Shown piece after piece: positions 1-9,662 of a stretch of 32,702 nucleotides of DNA (positions are counted from its first letter, which is position 1; every line of letters starts with the position of its first letter). Made by a program: the position numbers and the translations under genes. The notes beneath the pieces were generated by a model that saw nothing but the letters and a program-made list of their open reading frames with translations, had not been told where the DNA came from and made no database searches. The stretch is taken from the NCBI GenBank assembly GCA_937773465.1, contig CALJVK010000024.1, positions 1 through 32,702 of the forward strand, given 5' to 3'. Origin of the DNA: an uncultured Flavobacteriaceae bacterium (GTDB lineage Bacteria > Bacteroidota > Bacteroidia > Flavobacteriales > Flavobacteriaceae).

Positions 1-1293
1 TCCAGAAATCATTATTAGTGAAAGTAATACAAGTTGCATTTTTACAATTGCTAAAAACTTAGATCCTAATAAAATCCAGTTTGGGGTAGGAGTAGTATCT
101 ATTAATTGATTTACATTGGACGTCCTTGATCTGTGTAATAAATTTGCAGCAAATAAAAATGTGGCAACATTTATAAATAAAGTAAATGTAGCTCCAGCTT
201 GAAGCATTTTCCATGTTCTTGGATAAGTTGGAGTTCCAAACACATTTCCCAGTTCTGAAAGTCCAATAAGGTTAAATAATAATGCTAGTATCACAATACT
301 AATAAATGACCAGCTTTTAACTATGTATAAAAAATCAATATTAGATAAATTCCAAAGTTTTTTTATCTCATTTTTAAAACTGAAATCAATCGTAATCTTT
401 GGGAGATTTACTTTGGTAATTCCTCCAAAGTTACTTTTAGTTAGTCTTTTGGAATCTTTTTTATTAAAAGAGAATGTAAAAGCATTTTGACTGAAGCTAA
501 AAATTTTATAAATAGACAGCAATACAAGTGATCCAAATGAAATAAAAATCAGTCTATTGTAAATAAGTAGTTCTCCAAGTGGTAAGTACAATTCGTTTTG
601 TTCTGAAACAGTCCAGTATCTTGTGTAGTAGTTTGATGCTGAAAGACCAGAAGGATCAAACAGGGCTGCAATAAATCTGTTGTCAGGGTTACTAAAAAGG
701 CCTTCAAGTAATGCTTCAATGATTACTATTATAATAACACTTATAAAACCAACATATACATTTCTTGTAAACGTGACCACTCCAAAAATTATTGAGCTGT
801 ACAAAAAGAGGTTTGGAAGAATTATTATAAAATAAGCGTCTAAATATGATTTTAAATCAAAAGGATTAACAATGTCCTGATTAGTACCAGGAAGTATAAA
901 ACCAAGGGAAACTGCTATAAAAATAGCTACTATTACTACGTTTACGATAAAAAATCCACTTAAAAACTTTGCAGTCAGATAGTTAACTTTTGAAAATGGA
1001 TAAGAGTAGAGTATGGTATGTATTTGAGATTCATAGTCCCTACTTATAGTTGATCCAATTATAGAAGGATAAAAAAAAATTAAAATTGAGGCTGGTGCTG
1101 CAAATGCACCTAAGACTGCCATAGGAGAATTTACAATTTTTGATGATCCGGTAGTTACTGAAATAGCATCAAATATTCCAGCAGAGGCAGCGGAAATAAG
1201 CATCCCAATCATAAAAAACACAACAGTATATATATATAAAGCAGGTCTGTTAAACCAATATTTTATTTCGTTAAAAAAGATATTTAAGAACAT
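1..1293 (-). CDS. ABC-2 type transporter permease, N-terminal part (runs off left edge)
   Basis: The reading frame is open from an ATG at 1293 to the window edge, giving 431 residues with no stop. It begins MFLNIFFNEIKYWFNRPALY and alternates hydrophobic membrane segments with short polar loops, as in ABC-2 permeases: one segment near residues 20-35, several around 65-80, 110-130 and 165-200, then a second group after residue 330. It starts 11 bases after the stop of the ATPase gene, so the two are almost certainly one transcript and one transporter. Flavobacterial relatives with this N-terminus are often very long permeases, some fused to an M1-type aminopeptidase domain; whether this one is cannot be seen because the C-terminus is outside the window. 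The substrate is unknown. Membrane-permease identity is fairly sure, the subfamily is not. Confidence 0.8.
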   Translation of the reverse strand, partial: MFLNIFFNEIKYWFNRPALYIYTVVFFMIGMLISAASAGIFDAISVTTGSSKIVNSPMAVLGAFAAPASILIFFYPSIIGSTISRDYESQIHTILYSYPFSKVNYLTAKFLSGFFIVNVVIVAIFIAVSLGFILPGTNQDIVNPFDLKSYLDAYFIIILPNLFLYSSIIFGVVTFTRNVYVGFISVIIIVIIEALLEGLFSNPDNRFIAALFDPSGLSASNYYTRYWTVSEQNELYLPLGELLIYNRLIFISFGSLVLLSIYKIFSFSQNAFTFSFNKKDSKRLTKSNFGGITKVNLPKITIDFSFKNEIKKLWNLSNIDFLYIVKSWSFISIVILALLFNLIGLSELGNVFGTPTYPRTWKMLQAGATFTLFINVATFLFAANLLHRSRTSNVNQLIDTTPTPNWILLGSKFLAIVKMQLVLLSLIMISG

Positions 1294-1304
1294 GTATTGG
1301 TTTT

Positions 1305-2192
1305 TTAAGAATTATTATTTTGATCTTCTTTAAGTGCAATAAAATAAACGTCATCTAATTGAGGCTCTGCTTTCTTGAAATCTGTTCCAGGTTTTTTATC
1401 TGAAAAAACTCTTATGGTGAGTGAATTATCTACGTTGTAATTAGAAGATAATATATTGAATTCGTTTTCAGCACTTTCAAGATCATCTCTTTGGACTGAT
1501 TTGGTCCAAATTTTATTTTTCAATTCATTTGTTGAATCAACAGGCTTAACGTGTCTAAGTATTCTTCCGCCATTTAGAATTGCCATATCGTTACAAAGTT
1601 CTTTTACATCATCAACAATGTGAGTAGAGAAAATAACAGTACTGTTAGTGCCGACTTCTCTTAAAACATTTAAAAAACGTTGTCTTTCTGCAGGATCTAA
1701 TCCGGCAGTTGGTTCATCCACAATAATTAATTCTGGATTGTTTAGTAGCAATTGTGCTATTCCGAATCTTTGTTTCATTCCACCAGAATATCCAGAAACA
1801 TTTTTCTTTTTGACATCAGTTAAATTGGTAATTTCTAAAAGTTTATCAATTAAAGCTTTTCTTTCATTTTTTTCAGAAATTCCTTTAAGTTTTGCGAAAT
1901 AGTTAAGTAATTCATCAGCTGACATATTTGGATAAACACCAAAAGATTGAGGAAGGTATCCTAATTTTTTTCTTAATGAAATTTGATCTTCTATAACATC
2001 AACACCGTTAAATATAATTGAACCACTATCAGGGGATTGTAATGTTGCTATGGTTCTCATTAATGTTGATTTGCCAGCACCATTTGGACCTAGAAGGCCA
2101 AACATTCCCTTGCCAATTTTTAAACTTAAATTATCCAATGCTTTTACATTGTTAGTGTATGTCTTTGTAAGGTTTTCTATTATTAAACTCAT
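1305..2192 (-). CDS. ABC transporter ATP-binding protein (ABC-2 exporter ATPase)
   Basis: A 295-residue nucleotide-binding subunit that powers the adjacent permease by ATP hydrolysis on the cytoplasmic face of the inner membrane. All diagnostic motifs are present: Walker A GPNGAGKST at residues 35-43, the Q-loop near LPQSFG (80-85), the ABC signature SGGMKQR at 136-142, Walker B LIIVDE at 155-160 followed by PTAGLDP, and the H-loop histidine in STH near 191. The domain resembles the CcmA/NatA-type exporters of multidrug or natural-product transport. The roughly 90-residue C-terminal extension after the H-loop is usual for this group. The gene is upstream of the permease and reads away from the FAD oxidoreductase gene at 2338, leaving a 145-base divergent gap in which I found no convincing promoter. 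The substrate cannot be read from the sequence. Confidence 0.93.
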   Translation of the reverse strand: MSLIIENLTKTYTNNVKALDNLSLKIGKGMFGLLGPNGAGKSTLMRTIATLQSPDSGSIIFNGVDVIEDQISLRKKLGYLPQSFGVYPNMSADELLNYFAKLKGISEKNERKALIDKLLEITNLTDVKKKNVSGYSGGMKQRFGIAQLLLNNPELIIVDEPTAGLDPAERQRFLNVLREVGTNSTVIFSTHIVDDVKELCNDMAILNGGRILRHVKPVDSTNELKNKIWTKSVQRDDLESAENEFNILSSNYNVDNSLTIRVFSDKKPGTDFKKAEPQLDDVYFIALKEDQNNNS

Positions 2193-2337
2193 AATTGATT
2201 TTTAAAGCTGTAAAGATATGATTTTATTCCACATTCATTATAGTATGTTTTTGTTTAAAAATAAAGTTTTTAAGTAAGCATTACTATAGAAACAACAATT
2301 ATATATTATTTGATTACTTTTAAAAAAAACATCAATC

Positions 2338-3925
2338 ATGATCCAATCGTATAAACAAAAAAATAATCTTAAAGAAAATTATGATGCTATAATTATTGGA
2401 TCTGGTATAGGTAGTTTATGTACTGCTGCCTTACTTTCTAAAGAAGGAAAAAAAGTTCTTGTTCTTGAACGTCATTATACTGCTGGGGGTTTTACTCATG
2501 TTTTTAAAAGAAAAGGTTACGAGTGGGATGTTGGTATCCATTACATAGGTGAGGTTCAAAATCCTAATGCTCCAATTAGGAAGATGTTTGATTATATTTC
2601 AAACAATGAGCTTCATTGGGCTGATATGGGTGAGGTTTACGATAAAATTATTATTGGAGATAAAACATATGATTTTGTAAAAGGAGTTAAAAATTTTAAA
2701 ACAAAAATGTATGAGTATTTTCCTGATGATATTGATGCAATTGACAAATATGTTCAATTGATATTTGATTGTAATAAAACAATGAAAAAGTTTTATTTAG
2801 AAAAAGCATTACCAACCATTCTTAGTAAGTTGATTGGTTTTTTCTTTAGAAAAAATTATTTAAAATATTCAAGTAAAACAACTTATGAAGTTATTAGTTC
2901 AATAACAGAAAATGAAGATTTAATTAAAGTTTTAACCGGGCAGTATGGTGATTACGGCTTACCACCAAAGCAAAGTAGTTTCGCAATGCACGCTAGTGTG
3001 GTAAAACATTATTTTAATGGAGGAAGTTTTCCAATAGGAGGTTCTTCCCAAATTGCAAATACAATTGATAAAGTCATAGAGTCAAGTCAAGGGACTATTG
3101 TTGTCAATGCAGAAGTGAAAAAAAATAATAATTGAAAATAATAAAGCTGTAGGAGTTGAAATGATTGATGGCAAGAAATTTCATTCTGATTTAATCGTTA
3201 GCGGAACCGGAGTTTTTCAAACTTATAATCATCTGATTCCTAAAGATATTAGCGTTAAACATGGTTTTGTAAATAATCTAAAAAAAGTAACTCCCTCTGT
3301 AGCTCACGGTTGTTTGTATTTAGGGCTAAACGGTACTTCTGAAGAGCTTGACTTACCTAAAAATAACTTATGGATATATCCAAAGGATGTTGATCATGAC
3401 ACAGCTGTTTCAAATTATTTAAAAGATAATGATTCTGATTTTCCTTTGGTGTATATTTCTTTTGCTTCATCAAAAGATCCTTCTTGGCAGTCTAGATACC
3501 CAAATAAAAGCACAATAGATATTATCACATTGCTTCCTTATGAAAGTTTTATGAAATGGGAAGGAACCAAGTGGATGAAAAGAGGTAATGATTATAATGA
3601 TTTAAAAGAAAAAATCACAAATCGACTTTTAGATCATTTATATAAACAACTTCCTCATTTAAAAGGGAAAATAGATTGCCATGAACTATCTAGTCCCTTA
3701 ACAACAAAAAACTTTGTTAACTATGATAAAGGAGAGTTATATGGAATTGATCATAATCCCTCAAGATTTAATCAAAAGTTTTTAAGACCACAAACTCCAA
3801 TCAAAGGACTATATTTAACAGGTCAAGATATAGTTTCAGCTGGTGTTGGTGGTGCTCTTTTTTCTGGGCTTATTACTTCAGCTTCAATTACAGGAATTAA
3901 TTTTATGAAAAAAATATATAAATAA
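2338..3925 (+). CDS. FAD-dependent oxidoreductase, CrtI/retinol-saturase-like (one frameshift)
   Basis: Two open segments, 2338-3135 and 3161-3925, are one gene of about 528 residues split by a single base. The run of eight A at 3118-3125 should be seven: removing one A restores VKKIIIENNKAVGVEMI across the break and makes the length a multiple of three. The N-terminus has a Rossmann dinucleotide site, IIIGSGIGSL at residues 18-27, with an acidic residue in VLVLE (40-44). The segment WDVGIHYIG is typical of all-trans-retinol 13,14-reductase and phytoene-desaturase relatives, and the C-terminus GLYLTGQDIVSAGVGGALFS is the usual FAD-closing motif of that family. The natural substrate is unknown: a carotenoid, polyene or other isoprenoid is possible. 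An OsmC-like gene follows after 14 bases, probably co-transcribed. The break is more likely a sequence error than true decay because both halves are well conserved. Confidence 0.85.
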
Positions 3926-3939
3926 AAAAGTATTTAAGT

Positions 3940-4348
3940 ATGAAAGTTTCAATGGATTATGTTAATGATAACACTTTTAAAGTAAAAAATGAGTCAAACA
4001 ATGAGTTGCTGATTGACATGTGTGATCCAGAAAAAAAAAAATCATCTTTCTCCGATGGAATTATTGTTGTCTGCCGTGACATCGTGTGCTGCAGTTGAAA
4101 TAGTTTCAATGATAAAAAAAAGAAAAAGAAATTTCAAAAACATATTAGCAGAAGCTAATGGTGTAAGAGTTGATACTACTCCCAGATATTTTACTTCAAT
4201 TAATATTAAATATATTATTTACTCTAAAGATTTAACAGAAAATGAAGCAGACAGATATATTTCTCTTTCATTAGAAAAATATTGTTCTGTAGGCGCTACT
4301 ATTAATGATAAAACTACAATTAATCATAGTTTTGAAATCATTAGATGA
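3940..4348 (+). CDS. OsmC-like peroxiredoxin family protein (one frameshift)
   Basis: A small protein of about 135 residues, the usual OsmC/YhfA size. The start at 3940 gives MKVSMDYVNDNTFKVKN; the frame then breaks in a run of eleven A at 4031-4041. With ten A the reading continues as DPEKKNHLSPMELLLSAVTS, and LSPMELLL is the family's hallmark. The two cysteines of the OsmC active site are visible, in VTSCAAVE and in EKYCSVGA. Members reduce organic hydroperoxides in the cytoplasm, but the YhfA-like branch is poorly characterised, so the exact role is uncertain. The gene ends two bases from the stop of the opposing esterase gene, a tail-to-tail arrangement with no room for a separate terminator. 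Family confidence is high once the frame is repaired. Confidence 0.82.
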
Positions 4349-4350
4349 TT

Positions 4351-5321
4351 TTATCTAGATAAAGTTTTTTTCATAAAGTCTTCAGCAAATTTAAAAGACT
4401 TCTCTCTAGCAGCTTTGTTTCCACCAATTGTTACGCCTCTTTCTACACAGAATAGAAATCCTATTTTTTGTAAAAATGGATTTGTCATTGGGATATTTAG
4501 GTAATTCATAAGAATGTCGCCATCTTTATTTACATCAAAAATACAATCTTTGAAACTATATCCGTTTTCATTTATTTCTATTTCTCCTTTTCTGTCAAAG
4601 CCATGATGAGAATCTTTGTAAACTGTGACGTTTATATTAGACATGGCCAGTTTATTAACTAAGTTATTACAAGGTTGTGAAGGTGTCCAATCATCTAATT
4701 CTCCAATTAGTATATGTATTGGAACTTTACTGAAATTTAAATCCTCAAAATCAAAAAAACAAGGAGGGTAAAATGCTAAATGTGAAGCAAAGTTTAAAGA
4801 TTTATTTATACTGTTTTTTAATGGGAGCCATGCTGAATATAATGCTACAGCTCCACCTAAACTCCATCCAGTTATTGAAACTTTTTCTTTTATGATTTTG
4901 TGGATGATTAGATAGCTTTTCTAATGCTTTGTATGCATCAACTATCATTGTAGCCATAGTTATCTCGTTTTGAGTTCCTACAGTGGAAGTAATATTTCTA
5001 CTTTTAAAACTATTTAACTCAAAGGTTGCATATCCTAAGTCTTGGTACATTTTTAAATATTCATAATGATGTTCAGCCCATCCTAAGCTTCCAGCTACTC
5101 CAATAATTAATGGATATCTTTTGTTGGTATTTAAGGAATCTGTAGGGATAAATAATTGACCAAATACTTCTTGACTAGGGTTTTTTGATTTTGAAATTAC
5201 ATCGTTTAATGTATATGGGTTAGAACTTGTAAAAGTTATTTTTTTTGTTGGATTTTGTGACCATACTAAGCATGACGTTAGAAAAAAAAAGTAATAAATA
5301 GTTTGATTTAGAGTAGAACAT
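4351..5321 (-). CDS. Secreted dienelactone-hydrolase-type alpha/beta hydrolase (two frameshifts)
   Basis: Three overlapping open segments read as one protein of about 322 residues when two single bases are removed: one A of nine at 5282-5290 and one T of four at 4896-4899. The first repair joins an ATG at 5321 to a clean signal peptide, MFYSKSNYLLLFFLTSC, with a lipobox-like cysteine. The second restores KEKVSITGWSLGGAVALYSA. The catalytic triad is readable: nucleophile serine in GWSLGG, acid in GELDDWTP, and histidine in DSHHGFD near the C-terminus. The order and spacing match dienelactone hydrolase and related acyl esterases. It lies 10 bases after the GreA-like gene in an operon started by a GH29 fucosidase, so an esterase acting on glycan substituents is possible, but nothing in the sequence proves a substrate. 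Confidence 0.78.
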
Positions 5322-5331
5322 GCTATAAAAA

Positions 5332-5788
5332 TTAAATTATTTTTTCAATCTTACTTTCAATATTATTAAAGTTAACAATATTTCCAACTTTCTTTCCTAA
5401 ATATGCTTTTGCAATTGGTGTATTTGGTGAAATACAGTGAATTTTAATAATATCGCTTTTATAGATTTCGGAGGAGATTGAAATAAAATAATTATTATTT
5501 GTTGTAAATATTATTGATCCAATTTTGACACTAATAGTACTAGGTTCAATTGATTTTACTAGAACAAGATTTTTTTTTTACACTTTCAATTTCTTTTATC
5601 CTATTACTGTTTTTTTCTCTTTCAATTTGAATCATTGCTCTAGTAGTTTCATGTTTATCTCCTGCACTGCTCTTAGTTTCTTCATTTAATGATTTAAAAA
5701 GCTCTTGATCAATTTTTAAATAATTTTTTAATTTATTATTGATGAGATTTTCACAATGATCAAATAATAAATTTTTTAAATTTTTCAT
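5332..5788 (-). CDS. GreA/GreB-like small protein (one frameshift)
   Basis: A protein of about 151 residues once one base is dropped from a run of ten T (plus strand) at 5570-5579; the repaired reading is IESVKKNLVLVKSIEPST. The N-terminal half is a predicted coiled coil carrying ETKSSAGDKHETTRAMIQIE, a block shared by a widespread Bacteroidota family that is often mislabelled '3-oxoacyl-ACP synthase' but looks like the GreA/GreB transcript-cleavage factors. The C-terminal half, with PNTPIAKAYLGKKVGN, fits the FKBP-like domain of GreA proteins. It would act with RNA polymerase in the cytoplasm. Its ATG overlaps the stop of the GH29 gene in an ATGA junction, so it is translationally coupled to a fucosidase, an odd partner. 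The molecular function of this family is not established. Confidence 0.75.
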
Positions 5789-7206
5789 TCAGAAGATTTG
5801 TAAAGTCCAAGTTCAGAAATCAATGGGATATCTTTGGAATCAACAATTGTAAATCTTAAATCTTTAACTATTAAAGGTTCAAATTTTATCAATCTTTTTT
5901 TTCCAATTGTAGTTCCTTTTTCAATTGTAACCCATTTTTCATTTACTTTTATTTCAAATATAAATTCTTTTATTCTTTGTCCTAGATTGATGTTTTCAGA
6001 GATTTCAAAAACATCTACTAATTTTTCATTCTCAAGAGTAATATTAATTATGTTATTATTATTTGATTCAAAAGGACAAAATGTATTAATATCCTTATCA
6101 ATAAACTTTTTTATAGTATGACTTTTGTTATTAAATTCTATCTCAGACTCTTCCATAATATTTTTATTAAAAGTATTTTTTATAAACTCACCAAGCTCTA
6201 ACATTCGTTGAGCATCATTTTCATGTATTAACCCTCTTTTATCAACAGGAATGTTTAATAATAAAGAACTGTTTAATCCAATTGAATTGAAATAAATATC
6301 GATTAATTTATCTAGAGATTTTACTTTGTCATCTTCTTCTGGATGATAATACCAACCAGGTCTAATAGAAACATCCGTTTCAGTAGGGATGAAATGAGTT
6401 CCATATTCTTGTCCAGACGAAAATTTATAATAATCTGGCATGCCACCATACAAGCTGTCTCGATAAATATTTGACCAGGTAGTTTTACTGGCATAACCTT
6501 TTTCATTACCAACCCATCTTACATCAAGACCCGCATCACTAAAAATAACAGCGTTTGGTTGTAGTTTTCTAATTATTTTATGAGTATTTGACCAGTCGTA
6601 ATAGGTCTTTTTGTCAACTTTTCTTATTTCATTAGCTCCCCCATAGTATCCGTCTCCTCCGTTAGCCCCATCAAACCATACTTCAAAAATTTCTCCATAA
6701 TTAGTTAAAAGTTCTGTCAATTGATTTCTAAAATATGTAATATAATCTTCTGTTCCATAATCTGGGTGGTTTCTGTCCCATGGAGATAAATAAACACCAA
6801 GTTTTAAATCGTACTTTTTACATGATATTTCTAAATCTTTAATTAAATCTCCTTCTCCGTTTTTCCATGAACTGTTTTTGACTGAGTGTTCGGAATATTT
6901 ACTTGGCCATAAAGAAAATCCGTCGTGATGTTTTGCGGTAATTATTATCCCTTTCATTCCAGATTCTTTAATTATTCTTGCCCATTGATCTGTGTCAAGT
7001 TCCGAAGGATTAAAAGTTGAAGGTGATTCATCACCAAATCCCCACTCCATATTTGTGAATGTGTTCATATTAAAATGAATAAATGCATAGTATTCCATTT
7101 CTTGCCAAATCTTTTGTCTTTCAGAAGGAATAGGCTTTACAGTTTTATATGATTGATTACAAGAAAATAGAATTATAATTACAAGCCCACTTAAAATATT
7201 TTTCAT
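5785..7206 (-). CDS. GH29 alpha-L-fucosidase, lipoprotein
   Basis: A 473-residue exo-glycosidase predicted to release terminal alpha-L-fucose by a retaining mechanism. The signal peptide ends in a lipobox, ILFSC, with the lipidated cysteine at position 16, so the enzyme should be membrane-anchored in the periplasm or on the surface. GH29 landmarks follow in order: FIHFNMNTF (42-50), TAKHHDGFSLWPS (90-102), GVYLSPWDRN, and EVWFDGANG, where Asp179 is the expected nucleophile. The last 130 residues form a beta-rich domain that may bind glycan. The short length and the HFNMNTF segment suggest the alpha-1,3/1,4-fucosidase-like branch, which is an inference. It heads the operon GH29, GreA-like, esterase. 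It diverges from galE across only 51 bases, so the two promoters must overlap or lie very close together. Confidence 0.9.
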   Translation of the reverse strand: MKNILSGLVIIILFSCNQSYKTVKPIPSERQKIWQEMEYYAFIHFNMNTFTNMEWGFGDESPSTFNPSELDTDQWARIIKESGMKGIIITAKHHDGFSLWPSKYSEHSVKNSSWKNGEGDLIKDLEISCKKYDLKLGVYLSPWDRNHPDYGTEDYITYFRNQLTELLTNYGEIFEVWFDGANGGDGYYGGANEIRKVDKKTYYDWSNTHKIIRKLQPNAVIFSDAGLDVRWVGNEKGYASKTTWSNIYRDSLYGGMPDYYKFSSGQEYGTHFIPTETDVSIRPGWYYHPEEDDKVKSLDKLIDIYFNSIGLNSSLLLNIPVDKRGLIHENDAQRMLELGEFIKNTFNKNIMEESEIEFNNKSHTIKKFIDKDINTFCPFESNNNNIINITLENEKLVDVFEISENINLGQRIKEFIFEIKVNEKWVTIEKGTTIGKKRLIKFEPLIVKDLRFTIVDSKDIPLISELGLYKSSE

Positions 7207-7257
7207 CTGTTTAATTTAGGATTTTTATTTTATTAACTTAGATTAAAATTAAATATA

Positions 7258-8289
7258 GTGTCAAAAATACTAGTTACTGGGGGGTTAGGTTATATAGGAA
7301 GTCATACTGTAGTCGAGTTGCAAAATCAAGGTTATGAAGTTGTAATTATTGATGACTTATCCAACACATCATTAAGTGTATTAGATAACATTTGTGAAAT
7401 TACTAACTCATCAATAAAGTTTATTGAGTTGGATTTAAAAAATTCTGTCAAGACAAAAGAATTTGTTTCAAGTAATAATGACATTTGTGGTGTGATACAT
7501 TTTGCAGCCTCAAAAGCAGTTGGAGAAAGTGTTGAAAATCCATTAAAATATTATACTAATAATCTTTTTTCATTAATCAATTTATTGAATGAATTAATTG
7601 ATTTAAATAAAGAAATAAATTTTATTTTCAGCTCTTCAGCTACCGTATATGGTAACCCTGAAATTGTACCAATAACTGAATCTGAGCCTATTAAAAAAGC
7701 AGAATCCCCCTATGGAAATACTAAACAAATTGGAGAGGAGATAATTAAAGATCTTGTTAATTCCAATCCAAATTTCAAGGCTATTTCACTTAGATATTTT
7801 AATCCAATTGGTGCACATTCCTCAGCTTTAATTGGAGAACTACCTATCGGAGTTCCACAAAATTTAGTTCCTTTTATTACACAAACATCAATTGGATTAA
7901 GAAAAGAACTAACTGTTTTTGGAAATAATTATCCAACTCGAGACGGTTCTTGCGTTAGAGATTATATTCATGTTGTAGATTTAGCTAAAGCACATATTAA
8001 ATCTTTAGATAAACTTATAAGTAATAAAGATAAAAGTTATTATGATACTTTTAATATTGGAACAGGAAAAGGCACCTCTGTTTTAGAACTTATCAAGTGT
8101 TTTGAAAATGTTACAGAAAACAAGTTGAATTTTAAAATTGGAGATCGCAGAAAAGGGGATGTGGCAGAATGTTTTGCTGATGTTTCTAAAGCTAATAAAT
8201 TTTTGAACTGGAAGTCTGAAATATCTGTTGAGGATTCTCTTTTATCATCTTGGAATTGGGAAAAAAACATTAATAATGAAAAATTATAA
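7258..8289 (+). CDS. galE: UDP-glucose 4-epimerase
   Basis: A 343-residue short-chain dehydrogenase family epimerase that interconverts UDP-glucose and UDP-galactose (some members also the N-acetyl forms) in the cytoplasm. The NAD-binding glycine motif TGGLGYIGSH spans residues 7-16, DDLSN is at 32-36, the catalytic serine/threonine stretch SSSATVYG is near 125-132, and the YxxxK pair is Tyr152/Lys156 in PYGNTK. The C-terminal NIGTGKGTSVLELI is also typical. The start is a GTG at 7258; no ATG gives a complete glycine motif, so GTG is accepted. The last 14 bases overlap the start of the GH109 gene, indicating coupled translation and suggesting a shared galactose/GalNAc theme with the two downstream genes. 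Confidence 0.94.
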   Translation: MSKILVTGGLGYIGSHTVVELQNQGYEVVIIDDLSNTSLSVLDNICEITNSSIKFIELDLKNSVKTKEFVSSNNDICGVIHFAASKAVGESVENPLKYYTNNLFSLINLLNELIDLNKEINFIFSSSATVYGNPEIVPITESEPIKKAESPYGNTKQIGEEIIKDLVNSNPNFKAISLRYFNPIGAHSSALIGELPIGVPQNLVPFITQTSIGLRKELTVFGNNYPTRDGSCVRDYIHVVDLAKAHIKSLDKLISNKDKSYYDTFNIGTGKGTSVLELIKCFENVTENKLNFKIGDRRKGDVAECFADVSKANKFLNWKSEISVEDSLLSSWNWEKNINNEKL

Positions 8290-9659
8290 TAGAAGAAATT
8301 TTTTAAAAAAATCTACACTAGGTGCAGTTGCTGCATCAACTCTTAGCATAAGTTGTCAAGAAAATATTTCAAAATCTTCACCTGGAAAGTATATGGGTGA
8401 TTTTGCTGATAAACCTTATGATAATGTTAAAGCAGCCTTTATTGGTCTTGGTGCTAGAGGACCAGGTCATTTAAAAAATTTTTCAACTTTAGACAATACC
8501 CAAGTTGTTGGATTATGTGATTTATATGAAGATAATGTTAAAAGAGAGTCAACTAGACTTAAAGATTATAATAAAAACTCAAGTAATGTGAAACTATATT
8601 GGGGGTAGTGAGAACAATTGGAAAACAATGCTTAAAGAAACTAATCCAGATATAGTTTTTATATGTACTAACTGGAAAAATCATGCGCCAATGGCTATTC
8701 AAACTATGCTCGATGGAGCACATGCTTTTTGTGAAGTTCCTTTAGCTCTTACAACTTTAGAAATGTGGGATATAGTTAATACATCTGAACATACACAGAA
8801 ACATTGTATGATGATGGAAAACGTAAATTATGGCAGAGATGAATTGATGTATTTAAATATGTGTAGAAAAGGTGTTGTAGGTGATTTATTGCATGCTGAA
8901 GCTGCTTACATACATGAGCTTAGATTTCAAATGAATCAAGAAGAAAGAGGCACAGGGTCTTGGAGAACAAATCATTATGCTGAAGGCAAAGGAAATTTAT
9001 ACCCAACTCATGGACTTGGACCTGTAGCTCAATATATGAATATAGCTAGGGAGGAAGATAATTTTAAAACAATTGTTTCATACTCAACTCCAGCATTAGG
9101 AAGAAAATCATATGCCAATAAGAATTTTGATAAAGATCATAAATGGAATAAATTAAACTATAATAATGGTGATTTAAATACTTCAATTATTAAAACAAAT
9201 ATGGGTAGAACTATTCTTGTTCAATGGGACGAGACAAGTCCTAGACCATACACAAGACATAATTTAATTCAAGGTTCCAAGGGAACACTTGCTGGTTTTC
9301 CAACTAGAGTAGCTCTTGAAGGTGGGTTTGAAGGAATTTCTGAAGATCATCATTCATGGATTCAAGGAAAAGATTTAAATCTACTCTATGAAAAATATGA
9401 TCATCCTTTATATACAAGGTTGAATTCAAAAACAAAAAAATCTGGACATGGTGGTATGGACGGAATAATGATGTATCGAATAGTAGAATGTTTACAAAAA
9501 GGTCTTCCACTTGATCAAAACGTATATGAAGGGTGTTTTTGGAGTGCTGTAACTCCTTTAAGTGGAAAGTCTATTGACGATAATGGAATGCCACAGGAAT
9601 TTCCAGATTTTACAAGAGGAAAGTGGAAACAAACTAATCCACTTAATATAATTACTTAA
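8276..9659 (+). CDS. GH109 family Gfo/Idh-type glycosidase, Tat lipoprotein (one frameshift)
   Basis: A protein of about 460 residues. Known GH109 enzymes remove alpha-N-acetylgalactosamine using tightly bound NAD. The ATG at 8276, inside galE, is chosen because it gives a twin-arginine signal, NRRNFLKKS, followed by SISC with a possible lipidated Cys27. The Rossmann motif FIGLGARG follows at 55-62. Family-specific blocks include MMENVNYGRDEL, HELRFQMNQEERG and NLYPTHGLGPVAQY, where Tyr242 and His245 of YPTH occupy the family's active-site positions. The tail GMPQEFPDFTRGKW is also typical. The frame breaks at a run of five G, 8601-8605; four G restore VKLYWGSENNWKTM. Family assignment is strong, but some GH109 relatives are ordinary oxidoreductases, so the GalNAc activity is an inference. 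Its neighbours are galE upstream and a nucleotidyltransferase 3 bases downstream. Confidence 0.87.
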
Positions 9660-9662
9660 ATT

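Noticed and set aside
3118..3125. Programmed ribosomal frameshifting in the A-rich run of the FAD oxidoreductase gene, and likewise at 4031-4041 and 5570-5579.
   Set aside because: The same kind of break recurs in unrelated genes, including at GG, GGGGG and TTT, with no slippery heptamer plus stimulatory structure in common; sequence error explains all of them more simply.
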